A stretch of DNA of 31,892 nucleotides. Origin: CAXBNB01 sp040151475 (GTDB lineage Bacteria; Bacteroidota; Bacteroidia; Cytophagales; Cyclobacteriaceae). Shown piece by piece: positions 15,018 through 23,291 of the stretch; the stretch's first letter is position 1, and each line of letters opens with the position of its first letter. The notes beneath the pieces are model-generated. The model saw only the letters and a list, made by a program, of their open reading frames with translations, made no database searches and was not told the origin of the DNA. The position numbers and the translations under genes were made by a program. The stretch spans positions 1 to 31,892 of the forward strand of contig NZ_JBDKWG010000090.1 of NCBI RefSeq assembly GCF_040151475.1, read 5' to 3'.

Positions 15018-15956
15018 ATGAAAAGAATCTACTTACCTATAATGCTTGGAGCACTTATTTGTTGTACTCAAAATAAAAAAAATACTGAATCAACTCAAGT
15101 ACCACAACAAGTCAGTGAGGAATCAAAAATTCAAGGAGACTCAAAAGAAAATATAAAGGCAAAGCCCAAAACAGGAAGTACCGATGGTATGATTCATTTT
15201 GATGGAGGCAATATTATTATAGGGTCTGAAAACGGCACTCCCGATGAACAACCTCCTTTTGAAAAAAGGATTGAGCCTTTTTTTCTTGACAAAAATCTGG
15301 TGACAGTTGGTGATTTCAGGAAGTTTATTCAAGCTACAGGTTTTAAAACAGATGCTGACAAATTTGGAGATTCTGGCGTTTTTGATTTCGAGCAGGGAAA
15401 CTGGAACCTGATGAAAGGTGCCAATTGGGAATATCCGTTTGGACCTCAAATGCCAAAAGCAGAAGAAAACCATCCGGTGACACACGTAAGCTGGAACGAT
15501 GCACAGGCCTATGCTACCTGGACAGGAAAAAGATTACCTACGGAATTTGAGTGGGAATATGCAGCCAAAAACGGGGAAAATACTAACGATAAATATGCCT
15601 GGGGCAATCAGTTGGTAGTAAAGGGCAGGTATATGGCCAATGTTTGGCAAGGGGAATCAGTTACCCAACCTGAAGTCCTTGATGGGTTTATGTTTACTTC
15701 CCCTGTTGGAGCATTTGGTGAACACCCATCCGGACTAACTGACATGGGTGGTAATGTATGGCAATGGTGTGCCAACACTTATGAAGGATATCCGGGAAGT
15801 CCTACAGCAGGACAAAGAGACGAATCCATAAAAAGTGCCAGAGGTGGTTCATTTATGTATGATCAGGCAGGAGATGCCAGTTTCTCTACTACTTTCAGAT
15901 CAAAAAACACTACTGACACCTCTTTGTTCAATACAGGATTTAGGTGTGCTTTATGA
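15018..15956 (+). CDS. SUMF1/FGE-fold lipoprotein lacking catalytic cysteines
   Basis: This 312-residue exported protein begins MKRIYLPIMLGALICC, probably a lipoprotein signal with an atypical lipobox (Cys15 or Cys16). After a polar linker (about 17-60) comes an FGE-sulfatase (formylglycine-generating enzyme) fold: VTVGDFRKFIQATGF, HPVTHVSWNDAQAYATWTGK, RLPTEFEWEYAAKNG, GLTDMGGNVWQWCANTYEG, ARGGSFMYD and NTGFRCAL. Active FGEs carry a cysteine pair after the RGGS segment; here the stretch is FMYDQAGDASFSTTFRS with none. It is therefore unlikely to make formylglycine and more likely a structural or binding relative, as with GldJ/GldK-type gliding lipoproteins. A longer frame to a TTG at 14991 is rejected because it overlaps the -7 box. 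Its 3' end is duplicated at 17340-17483. Confidence 0.85.
   Translation: MKRIYLPIMLGALICCTQNKKNTESTQVPQQVSEESKIQGDSKENIKAKPKTGSTDGMIHFDGGNIIIGSENGTPDEQPPFEKRIEPFFLDKNLVTVGDFRKFIQATGFKTDADKFGDSGVFDFEQGNWNLMKGANWEYPFGPQMPKAEENHPVTHVSWNDAQAYATWTGKRLPTEFEWEYAAKNGENTNDKYAWGNQLVVKGRYMANVWQGESVTQPEVLDGFMFTSPVGAFGEHPSGLTDMGGNVWQWCANTYEGYPGSPTAGQRDESIKSARGGSFMYDQAGDASFSTTFRSKNTTDTSLFNTGFRCAL
15898..15950 (+). repeat. 53-nt direct repeat, copy 1 (inside SUMF1-like gene)
   Basis: This segment, encoding SKNTTDTSLFNTGFRCA of the SUMF1-like protein, is identical base for base to 17431-17483. The two copies lie 1.5 kb apart in the same orientation. Confidence 0.9.
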
Positions 15957-16011
15957 TTTTCTAAAGACCATTATATGCACTGAACCTTACAGGTTTTATT
16001 ACTGGTATTCC

Positions 16012-16377
16012 CTATCTAATTTTGAAACTCAATCCAAACCAGATTAAAAATGATAATATGTAAATTAGCATACCATAAATAGTAGTAATTGAACTGATTT
16101 TTAATCCACCAGCCAAGAGTGCCTGACTAATTGAACCTACCTCTGCAACTACTTCAAAAGCTCCCATTAAGCCGATCATTTGACCCAATATTCCAACAAT
16201 CAAAGCAAACAAGCCTACTTGCTTTATGTAACTAATTTTTCTAGCTGCTGCTTCTTTAGAATTAAACCCTTTTTTAAACAACGGTAAACCATTAAATATT
16301 GAAACTACAATTAGGATAATAAAAATAACAGTAAGGTAGCCCATGAATGAACCTCCCATTTCAAATAACTCTGACAT
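16012..16377 (-). CDS. Mini MotA/TolQ/ExbB-like membrane protein
   Basis: This 121-residue protein has three predicted helices (about 12-30, 52-75, 95-117). GLFALIVGILGQMIGLMGAF (55-74) and SQALLAGGLKISSITTIYGM resemble the two pore-lining helices of ExbB/TolQ/MotA (GLLGTVxG and L-x-x-G-I-x-x-A-L-x-T-T-x-x-G). Most family members are about 200 residues or more; this is a minimal version without the large cytoplasmic loop. No ExbD/TolR partner gene is nearby. It is convergent with the SUMF1-like gene (55 bp apart) and divergent from the LytTR regulator (137 bp). The function is unknown; a channel or assembly role under LytTR control is a guess. Confidence 0.7.
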   Translation of the reverse strand: MSELFEMGGSFMGYLTVIFIILIVVSIFNGLPLFKKGFNSKEAAARKISYIKQVGLFALIVGILGQMIGLMGAFEVVAEVGSISQALLAGGLKISSITTIYGMLIYILSFLIWFGLSFKIR

Positions 16378-16481
16378 AATCTTTAAATTTAGTGAATAAA
16401 TAATTTTCCAAAGTTTGAAACACTAAATGATTGAAGCAATGTTGTATCCACTTCAAAACCTGTATTTCATCGACTTTTGCC

Positions 16482-16489
16482 TAATTTTG
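16482..16489 (+). promoter_or_regulatory. Candidate -7 box of the LytTR gene
   Basis: TAATTTTG matches TAnnTTTG and ends 25 bases before the LytTR ATG. No clear -33 element is seen. Confidence 0.4.
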
Positions 16490-16514
16490 GAAAGAAAATG
16501 GACATTTTTGATCC

Positions 16515-17276
16515 ATGAATACGAGAATACTCACCCATACTCTTTTTTGGACACTGACCACTTTGTTCCTTACCATTTACTTTGGACGAATTGCCAATGA
16601 CTATGGTCAGGCTTTCTACTTTGCTACTTTCATGTTACCTGTAGCAATGGCCACCAGTTATTTTTTCAATTACTATCTCGTACCTCAGTTTCTGATCAAG
16701 AAGAAATATTTGAAATTTACGCTCTACTTTTTTTACACACTTATATTTTCGCTCTACCTAGAGATGCTAGTCATGGTGCTATCATTTATTGTGTTGGCTA
16801 ATTATCAATATGATAAAATGAATCCGCTTACCGTGGACATTTTTCCGATGACTACCATACTTTACTTAATTGTATTTGCCGTTGCTTTTATCAGAACCTT
16901 TCGTGCTTTTCAGAACAGTCAACAAAGTCAGAAAGAGTTACTTGATTTGAGCAAGAAAAATGAGAACTTGTCAATTACAGTTAAATCCAACCGTGAGTCT
17001 ATACTGATCCAGTTGAATGATATTACACATATAGAAAGTCTTGCTGACTATGTAAAAATCCATACACCGGACAATTTAACTATGACCAAAGAGAAAATCA
17101 GTAAACTTCAAAAAGAACTTCCCTCACACTTTATTAGAATTCATAGATCATATATAGTCAACAAGAATTTTATTGACTCATTTTCAAAAGAAAAAATAAA
17201 AATTAACGGTTTTGAGTTACCAATTAGCAGGACTTATAAAAAGCAAGTTTTGGAATTGTTGGGACTTGATAGTTAG
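16515..17276 (+). CDS. Membrane-anchored LytTR-family transcriptional regulator
   Basis: This 253-residue protein has four hydrophobic helices (about 7-25, 36-55, 66-95, 110-128), a short coiled linker (130-155) and a C-terminal LytTR DNA-binding domain (about 157-250). The LytTR domain carries THIESLADYVKIHT, KISKLQKELPSHFIRIHRSY, IVNKNFIDSF and LPISRTYKKQVLELL. Such proteins are common in Bacteroidota and bind DNA while tethered to the membrane, without a receiver domain. It is divergent from the mini-ExbB gene, which is the most likely target together with itself (inference). No histidine kinase (LytS type) is next to it. Confidence 0.9.
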   Translation: MNTRILTHTLFWTLTTLFLTIYFGRIANDYGQAFYFATFMLPVAMATSYFFNYYLVPQFLIKKKYLKFTLYFFYTLIFSLYLEMLVMVLSFIVLANYQYDKMNPLTVDIFPMTTILYLIVFAVAFIRTFRAFQNSQQSQKELLDLSKKNENLSITVKSNRESILIQLNDITHIESLADYVKIHTPDNLTMTKEKISKLQKELPSHFIRIHRSYIVNKNFIDSFSKEKIKINGFELPISRTYKKQVLELLGLDS

Positions 17277-17339
17277 TAGAAGAAATGCTTATTATAATTA
17301 CCCAAAAACTTTATAGAATTATTGACCTACCTGACACTT

Positions 17340-17483
17340 GGGAAGCCCTACAGCAGGACAAAAAGTACCTAAAATGACTAATTCATCTATAGATCAAGCA
17401 GGAGATATACCCATTTTATCTCTACCTTTCGATCAAAAAACACTACTGACACCTCTTTGTTCAATACAGGATTTAGGTGTGCT
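17340..17483 (+). pseudogene. Decayed duplicate of the SUMF1-like gene 3' end
   Basis: Three colinear blocks match the end of the gene at 15018-15956. 17340-17362 matches 15794-15816 with one mismatch in 23, 17392-17406 matches 15861-15875 with one mismatch in 15, and 17431-17483 matches 15898-15950 perfectly over 53. Between blocks the sequence is diverged and about 13 bases shorter overall, so the frame is broken and no start exists. It may be the remnant of a tandem paralogue or of a duplication that flanked the mini-ExbB/LytTR pair. Confidence 0.85.
17431..17483 (+). repeat. 53-nt direct repeat, copy 2
   Basis: It is identical to 15898-15950 and lies within the degraded SUMF1-like remnant. 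The complete identity contrasts with the eroded sequence just upstream, suggesting either recent gene conversion or a recent duplication with internal loss. Confidence 0.9.
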
Positions 17484-17508
17484 ATTTAAAGGCTAATAGA
17501 TACCTTAA

Positions 17509-18909
17509 TCATATGCTGTATTCGGAATACCTGGAAGGGATATTAATATTGTTGAATCCGACTTCTTTCAATTTGGCTTTAAAGGACTGCTGTACATTGT
17601 GTTCTCCATGCACCAAAAAAAACTGACGTACCTTTTCCGGTTTTTGACAAGAAAGGTATTTGATCATTTCCTGATAATCACCATGAGCACTTAAAGAATC
17701 TATTGCTTTTACTTTTGCATTGACCTGATGTTCTACTCCAAATATTTTAACCATCTTATCTCCATTCCTTAGCTTTCCGGCAAGTGAAAGAGGTTCTGCA
17801 TACCCTACAATCAAAATAGAATTCCTGTCGTCCTCGATATTGTGCATAATATGGTGCTTTACCCTACCCGCTTCTGCCATGCCAGAAGAAGATATTAGAA
17901 TAAATGGCCCTTTCTGATCATTCAGCTTTTGAGAATCTCTCTTATCCGTAATGTATGTGAGCCGATCGAAACCAAAAGGATCAGGTCTTGATTCAATGAA
18001 TTCCTGCACTTCTTCGTTGAGGTTGCTGGCATAGCTTCTCATTATTCTGGTAGCGTTTACAGCCAACGGACTATCGACATATACCTTAACATCAGGCAGC
18101 AATCCATATAAATTCAATTTATTTAAGGCATATACAATCTCTTGTGTCCTTCCTAAACTAAAGGCTGGAATAATTACTTTTCCTTTTCTGTTTTTACACG
18201 TATCAATGATGGCGTCAAGAATTTCCTGATCAGGATGAATACTTTTATTGTGCAAACGATCACCGTAGGTACTTTCACATATAATAATATCAGCTTGAGG
18301 AAATGGAGATGGATTTTTTAGTAAGGCAGTATTATACCCTCCTATATCACCTGTATATGCAAGTTGAGTTGTTTCATTTACTTCCCTAATACTCAGGTTA
18401 GTAGTAGCACTTCCCAAAATATGACCATTGTCTGTAAAAAGTAATTTGATATGGTCGTTAATTTCGAATGGAGTATCATAATCTATTGGCACAAATTGGA
18501 GTAAGCAATTTACCACGTCCTCTTTGGCATAAAGAGGTTCTATCATTTCCCTGCCTTGGACTCTTCTCCTTTTATTTACAAATCTTGCATCCGCTTCTTG
18601 TATGTGTGCGCTATCCATAAGCATGATTTTACACAAATCAAAAGTAGCATGAGTACAATAGATATTTCCAACAAAACCATCTTTGACCAATTTAGGAATC
18701 AAACCAGAGTGGTCTATATGTGCGTGAGACAAAATAAGGTGGTTGACATCTTTTGGATCAAATCCAAATTCCTTGTTTAATGTATAAGTATCTTTGCCCA
18801 TACCCTGAAACATACCACAGTCCAATAAAATTTTTTCATTGTCCCATAGTGTAATCAAATGTTTACTCCCAGTAACCGTTTGGGCGGCACCATTAAAACT
18901 AATTTCCAT
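17509..18909 (-). CDS. Metallo-beta-lactamase/beta-CASP RNA-processing nuclease
   Basis: This 466-residue cytoplasmic protein is of the YSH1/CPSF-73-like family. The metallo-beta-lactamase site is complete: SHAHIDHSG (His62, His64, Asp66, His67), His163 in DNGHILGSA and Asp188 in YTGDIGG. The beta-CASP inserts include CESTYGDRLH, PAFSLGRTQEIVYAL and SSSGMAEAGR, followed by SLSAHGDYQEM and the C-terminal VHGEHNVQQSF. Family members are RNA endo/exonucleases with two zinc ions; the exact RNA targets are unknown here. Length is normal. No operon partner is evident: the next minus-strand gene upstream is 194 bp away. Confidence 0.93.
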   Translation of the reverse strand: MEISFNGAAQTVTGSKHLITLWDNEKILLDCGMFQGMGKDTYTLNKEFGFDPKDVNHLILSHAHIDHSGLIPKLVKDGFVGNIYCTHATFDLCKIMLMDSAHIQEADARFVNKRRRVQGREMIEPLYAKEDVVNCLLQFVPIDYDTPFEINDHIKLLFTDNGHILGSATTNLSIREVNETTQLAYTGDIGGYNTALLKNPSPFPQADIIICESTYGDRLHNKSIHPDQEILDAIIDTCKNRKGKVIIPAFSLGRTQEIVYALNKLNLYGLLPDVKVYVDSPLAVNATRIMRSYASNLNEEVQEFIESRPDPFGFDRLTYITDKRDSQKLNDQKGPFILISSSGMAEAGRVKHHIMHNIEDDRNSILIVGYAEPLSLAGKLRNGDKMVKIFGVEHQVNAKVKAIDSLSAHGDYQEMIKYLSCQKPEKVRQFFLVHGEHNVQQSFKAKLKEVGFNNINIPSRYSEYSI

Positions 18910-19103
18910 ACAAACTACACATTTTTGCTTAACTAAATGACATTGATAATCCGGGTTTTAACCAATGAAACTTGATCTTATACGACCCATGACGATATTT
19001 CTTTATTAAAACTTAATTTGCCTTTGTTCTAAATTGTGACATTTATAATGCCTTGACCTGAATCAAAGCTGATGTAACATAATCAAAAATATACTCCTAA
19101 AAA

Positions 19104-20075
19104 CTACTCTTCAGGAAACCACCCCAAAAGAAATTGCTGTAATGTCCCTTCATAGTATCCTTCAGCTAAAAATTCTTCGCCTCGCTGATTTCCCCATGAA
19201 TAATTAATCACCAACTTTCCATTGAATTCACAAAAATCTATATCGGAGTTGTTGATGTTTATGGCATTTGATACCTCTTCCAGCAATTTCTCTGACAAAT
19301 TAGGATTGGCAATTCGTTTGTCTTCGTCAGACGCTTTCAAGACGGGGTTTAATGGACTTGCTTCCCATTGTATCAGGTCCTTTGACCTCACAACCCTCAT
19401 TTCATACCCATCATGTGCCTCCAGGTAAAAATTATAATAATACCCATCAAGGTAACGCAGACAATGAGGTGCTGTATAACGGTCTTTTGCGTAGTTGTGA
19501 TCAGGTGACAAAACCTCCCATTTTTTCAAATCCTTAGATTTTGCAAAATTAGCCGTGAAACGCTCGCCAGACCTTTCATCAGGTTTGCCTATTTCAAACA
19601 TCAATACAAAACCTTCCTCATCCCGGGTCATCGAAGTATTGAAAATTCCAAATCCGGGAAGTTCCAACGCCAGCCAGTGATCCCAATCCACCAAATCTTT
19701 TGAAGCAAAAAAATGGATTTGTTCGCCATCCCAAATATCCACCCCGGTAACATAGACTATTTCGTTATGTACAAAGGCACTGCCTAAATGAAATCCTTTG
19801 GCAAAAGATGGTGTTGGCTTTCCTGTTTCAGTATCTACAAACCGAAAATACGAATCACCTGTATTATTTCCCCAGTAACCCTTTCTTACATATTCATATC
19901 TGTAAACCTTATTTTTAAATACTACAGGGGTAGTCTCTACTAAGTCCACATCAATAGTCCCTGACCTGATTATTAGTGGCCTACCCTCATTATCTACCAG
20001 TGGTTGCTTCGTAGTACATGATGATAAAGCGATAAGAAAAAATAGAAATAATAAATTGTCTTTTGGTGTTTTCAT
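19104..20075 (-). CDS. Beta-propeller glycoside-hydrolase-like lipoprotein
   Basis: This 323-residue protein has a lipoprotein signal (lipobox SSC, Cys20). The body has repeated propeller-blade phrases, each with an aromatic or acidic motif: HFFASKDLVDWDHW, ANFAKSKDLKKWEV and MRVVRSKDLIQWEAS. The S-K/R-D-L-x-x-W pattern is typical of five-bladed GH43/GH32/DUF377-like propellers. PHCLRYLDGYYYNFY and FCEFNGKLVINYSWG are blade strands. It probably binds or cleaves a glycan at the cell surface, but I cannot place it in a GH family or identify the catalytic acids with confidence. It lies 149 bp downstream of the HAD gene. Confidence 0.7.
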   Translation of the reverse strand: MKTPKDNLLFLFFLIALSSCTTKQPLVDNEGRPLIIRSGTIDVDLVETTPVVFKNKVYRYEYVRKGYWGNNTGDSYFRFVDTETGKPTPSFAKGFHLGSAFVHNEIVYVTGVDIWDGEQIHFFASKDLVDWDHWLALELPGFGIFNTSMTRDEEGFVLMFEIGKPDERSGERFTANFAKSKDLKKWEVLSPDHNYAKDRYTAPHCLRYLDGYYYNFYLEAHDGYEMRVVRSKDLIQWEASPLNPVLKASDEDKRIANPNLSEKLLEEVSNAININNSDIDFCEFNGKLVINYSWGNQRGEEFLAEGYYEGTLQQFLLGWFPEE

Positions 20076-20082
20076 ATCTAAA

Positions 20083-20099
20083 AGTACATTTTTTGTACT
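20083..20099. promoter_or_regulatory. Short palindrome before the propeller lipoprotein
   Basis: AGTACA (20083-20088) and TGTACT (20094-20099) are perfect 6-bp inverted arms with a T5 spacer, starting 8 bp before the start codon. It could be a 17-bp operator-like site; nothing identifies a binding protein. Confidence 0.25.
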
Positions 20100-20224
20100 A
20101 TGACCTATTTATTTTCAGGTGATAGTTATTTGATTCTTTCATCAATTCCATTTTTCCCACTTCACATCATGAAATGTTACAGGCACAAATGAGCTGTCCA
20201 GATACTCTCCAAACCTTATCACAA

Positions 20225-20893
20225 TCAGGTTTTTACATGGGACAATGCCAACAGGTGTTCTTCACTAAAGTCTGAAAAATGACTAAGTTTCAAATCTGCC
20301 ATCTTGTATTTTCCATCATCAAATTTCTCCTGTGGCAACAATGCCACGACTTTCATGTTGGCATTTTTAGCCGCTTTTATTCCTACTCCAGAATCTTCGA
20401 ACACTATACAATTTGAAGGAAAAACATTGAGTTTTCTTGCTGTAGATAAATACACAGAAGGGTCGGGCTTTGCTTTCAGTTCGTCTTCAGAAGAAGATAT
20501 AGAGTCAAAATAATCGATTACTCCTATTTTCTTCAATATGGTTGGAATAATCCTGCGAGGAGAATTGGTGGACAAACCTATCATAAAATCCTTTTCAGTA
20601 AAAAACTCTAACAAATCCTCCAAACCTTCCATTGGCTTGCCTTCCTTCGCTACCAGATTTTGCACATAATCAATCACATCATTTTCCACCTTTTCCAGAC
20701 TCCTTCCTGTCCAGGGCTGTTGGTCAAACCAATACCTGGTTACTTCTACGGTTGTCATTGAAGCTGTTTTCTCTGCTTCTTTGTCACTGATCTGTACTCC
20801 CAATGCTCCGAAAACTTCTCTTTCTGCCCTTTGCCAAAAGGGTTCGGAATCGATCAACACGCCATCCATGTCAAAAATTACCGCTTTAATCAT
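20225..20893 (-). CDS. HAD-family hexose/hexitol phosphate phosphatase (HxpB/YniC-like)
   Basis: This 222-residue cytoplasmic HAD phosphatase has all four motifs: VIFDMDGVLIDSEP (nucleophile Asp8, acid Asp10), GLSTNSPRR, KAKPDPSVYL (Lys) and VFEDSGVGIKAAKNA. The cap region W-x-RAE, LGV-IS and QPWTGRSLEKVENDVI closely follows E. coli HxpB (YniC), which removes phosphate from 2-deoxyglucose-6-phosphate and hexitol phosphates. The beta-phosphoglucomutase family is related, but this W-RAE/QPW pattern favours the phosphatase. The start is 12 bp after the NIPSNAP stop, so the two are probably cotranscribed. Confidence 0.88.
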   Translation of the reverse strand: MIKAVIFDMDGVLIDSEPFWQRAEREVFGALGVQISDKEAEKTASMTTVEVTRYWFDQQPWTGRSLEKVENDVIDYVQNLVAKEGKPMEGLEDLLEFFTEKDFMIGLSTNSPRRIIPTILKKIGVIDYFDSISSSEDELKAKPDPSVYLSTARKLNVFPSNCIVFEDSGVGIKAAKNANMKVVALLPQEKFDDGKYKMADLKLSHFSDFSEEHLLALSHVKT

Positions 20894-20905
20894 TTTTCAG
20901 CCAAA

Positions 20906-21718
20906 TCAATAGTCGGAGTATTCAGTTGGGTAAAGGAATATTTTATCGGCATGAGAAACATTTTTTTGATATTTGGGGTCTGCTTTCAAGATTTCCCATT
21001 CAGGAGCTGTAAAAAATTCATTCCAAAGAGAATCTCTTTTTGCCTGATTGGAAAAAGTTGTCATATACATCAGATTGGGCATCTTCGACCCGGAAATGAC
21101 CTCTCCATAGAAAACAGCATTGAATCCCAGTCTATCAAAAAGCTTTACCTCTCCTCCGGCATTGAACATATCCACTTTATTTTTATAAAGCTTCTCAGTG
21201 GCCGATTCATAGCTGCGCAATTCATATACTCTGGCTGACCTGTCTCCTTCTACAGGAGAAGCTTGCATCATTGGCATTTCTTCAAAAGCCTGCATGATAA
21301 TGGATTCAAAACGCTTATAAGGAGTCTGATCATGGGCGGCATTTATATAAGCATTGCCAGCTGCCAGATATGTCTGATCCTTTTCTAATGCTCCGTCTAT
21401 ACTTATAAGTTCATCCATAGATGTGAAAGGAATCAAGACATACATTTTCAACAAAGTATCAGTCTCTGTGATCTTTTGCCTGAATACTCCCACTGATTCG
21501 ATTCCAAGTTTTTTCACTGCCGGAATATACGCTTCCTTCAGGTATGCATCGGTCACTGCCACCTGTGTTTCTGTATCAAAAGTATAGACTTTGAGTTGGT
21601 AAAACTCCCTACCGGAAGTGACAACTTCCTCCACTTTTTTTTCTTCTAATGGCTTGTTTTCACAGTTTGCCAAGGCCAAAACAATTACCAATAACACGAG
21701 GTATTTAGCTGATTTCAT
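20906..21718 (-). CDS. NIPSNAP-family lipoprotein
   Basis: This 270-residue protein has a lipoprotein signal (lipobox ANC, Cys19). It contains two ferredoxin-like alpha/beta barrel repeats of the NIPSNAP family: REFYQLKVYTF near 37 and the diagnostic ARVYELRSYESATEKLY near 163, followed by NAGGEVKLFDRLGFNAVFYG and LMYMTTFSNQAKRDSLW. The biochemical role of secreted bacterial NIPSNAP proteins is not established; they often occur beside sugar or carbohydrate catabolism genes. It sits 57 bp after the TPR lipoprotein gene and 12 bp before the HAD phosphatase. Confidence 0.9.
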   Translation of the reverse strand: MKSAKYLVLLVIVLALANCENKPLEEKKVEEVVTSGREFYQLKVYTFDTETQVAVTDAYLKEAYIPAVKKLGIESVGVFRQKITETDTLLKMYVLIPFTSMDELISIDGALEKDQTYLAAGNAYINAAHDQTPYKRFESIIMQAFEEMPMMQASPVEGDRSARVYELRSYESATEKLYKNKVDMFNAGGEVKLFDRLGFNAVFYGEVISGSKMPNLMYMTTFSNQAKRDSLWNEFFTAPEWEILKADPKYQKNVSHADKIFLYPTEYSDY

Positions 21719-21775
21719 TATTTTATTTTTTAGAATGTATGATTGAAAAGCCTAAGGTAGCAAATAAAAGCTTAT

Positions 21776-23188
21776 CTAGGGTGCTATAGACTGCTGGTTT
21801 CTAGAAAAGCGGGGAGCCATTTCAAGGGAGTAAAAAGTATGAAATTGAGTCTTATTTTTGGAAATATCAAATTGAAACTCGTGAATCTGATTGTACTCTG
21901 AATTTCCTCTTGCTTTCGTTTTCAATTTCACTTCATTCACTCCTACCGGTAACTGCACCCGGGTATAATAGATACTATGTGGGATCGTTTGCCAATTGCG
22001 CGTGTCGGCTTTTTCAGTAGCTGCATTTACAATGCTTAAAACGGTAGCCAAACCCTTGTTTTCTTCTCTTAGTTTTTTTTCTGCTACTTTTTTCAAGGCT
22101 GCTCTTAGCAGGGATTTGGCCATTTCGATATGCATGCGTTCATCGAGTGTTTTAAAAGCAATTTTATTTACATCTTCAGCCAATTCAAGCTTATAGGTCT
22201 TATTATCTGCCACTAAATTTGCAGCAGTATATAAAGGTTCCCGCTCAATATACTTGGGAAACGCTACCCTAAAAAAACTCAAATCAGTGAGATCTCCCCT
22301 CTCGTCATCAGAATCTAATAGAAAGGGAAAGTCAAGTCCGTATTCTTCGTTGGCGAATGTGACAAAACCTCCACTACCTTTAATAATAGTAAAGTTTACC
22401 GACCATTCCGACTTTACGGGCCCCAGACCATTGTTCCAGAAAAACACCAACTCTCCTCCTTCATTTACCGACGGCTTATACTTTTTCTTAAACTCCTGTT
22501 CATATTGCTCCAATTCTGTTAAGAATCCATTCAAATATGCCGTTCTCATCAGGTCATCCCGTAATTGTTCCGGGGTTTCAACTCCAAACAATTGAACATA
22601 CTCTTCTTTATAAATATTATAGGCATTACGATAGGCAATAAACGCATTGTTGTAATCGTGATTGGCATCATATACAATACCCATTAAGGTGTGTATAAAA
22701 GCATCTTTTTTGTAACGATTGTCACTGCGATATTTGTCACTAAGCTTATTTAGCCTATCGTTTAATCGCCTGCATTCGACCAATGCATTTTCATTTTCAC
22801 CCATCTTCAGGTAATTCAATGCCTTGTAGTATAGCAACATCAGGTGTTCATGATCTTCTCCCTTGTATTCTATCAAGTTGGAATTTGTTAAAAAAGAACC
22901 AATCTCGTTGACATAATTTACTTTGTAATCTTCACCAAAAAGATAGGCCTTTTCTAAGAACTCGTTGCTCTCCTCCGGTTTGTCAAGAAGGGCTGCCACT
23001 GTGCCTTTATTTAGGTAGTAAAGAAATTTCTCTTTACTTTGAGCGGCTCCTTTGTTATCATTCAGCAGCTTTTCGGCCTGAGGTAATTCTCCCATTTCAA
23101 AATTTCTATTGAAATCCTGATTGAGGTGATAATAAGTAGCACAACTGCTCATTATCAACAAAAAGCATGTAGAATAGAATATTCGCAT
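21776..23188 (-). CDS. COG3014-like TPR lipoprotein
   Basis: This 470-residue lipoprotein (lipobox MSSC, Cys16) has an N-terminal helical TPR-like half, with units such as KALNYLKMGENENALVECRR and the YDANHDYNNAFIAYRNAYNI region. A mixed beta C-terminal half contains GGELVFFWNNGLGPVKSEW. This architecture fits the COG3014 family, found next to LpoB-type lipoproteins in many Gram-negative genomes, as here. The role is probably in envelope assembly or peptidoglycan-synthase control, by association; no direct function is known to me. The start lies 103 bp after the lpoB-like stop, across an 18-bp perfect hairpin. Confidence 0.7.
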   Translation of the reverse strand: MRIFYSTCFLLIMSSCATYYHLNQDFNRNFEMGELPQAEKLLNDNKGAAQSKEKFLYYLNKGTVAALLDKPEESNEFLEKAYLFGEDYKVNYVNEIGSFLTNSNLIEYKGEDHEHLMLLYYKALNYLKMGENENALVECRRLNDRLNKLSDKYRSDNRYKKDAFIHTLMGIVYDANHDYNNAFIAYRNAYNIYKEEYVQLFGVETPEQLRDDLMRTAYLNGFLTELEQYEQEFKKKYKPSVNEGGELVFFWNNGLGPVKSEWSVNFTIIKGSGGFVTFANEEYGLDFPFLLDSDDERGDLTDLSFFRVAFPKYIEREPLYTAANLVADNKTYKLELAEDVNKIAFKTLDERMHIEMAKSLLRAALKKVAEKKLREENKGLATVLSIVNAATEKADTRNWQTIPHSIYYTRVQLPVGVNEVKLKTKARGNSEYNQIHEFQFDISKNKTQFHTFYSLEMAPRFSRNQQSIAP

Positions 23189-23206
23189 GAAGGGAATGTG
23201 GATTCA

Positions 23207-23253
23207 ATTTCTAAAACTCAAAAGTTGACTGGTATCTTTTGAGTTTTAGAAAT
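23207..23253. repeat. 18-bp perfect inverted repeat between lpoB-like and TPR lipoprotein genes
   Basis: Arms 23207-23224 (ATTTCTAAAACTCAAAAG) and 23236-23253 are exact reverse complements with an 11-nt loop. The stem is AT-rich and no T-run follows on the minus strand, so it is not a standard terminator. Its place between two cotranscribed genes suggests an mRNA processing or stability element. Confidence 0.8.
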
Positions 23254-23291
23254 AATAAGTGTTTCGAAAAATAAGAAGACAAAATGCCCAA

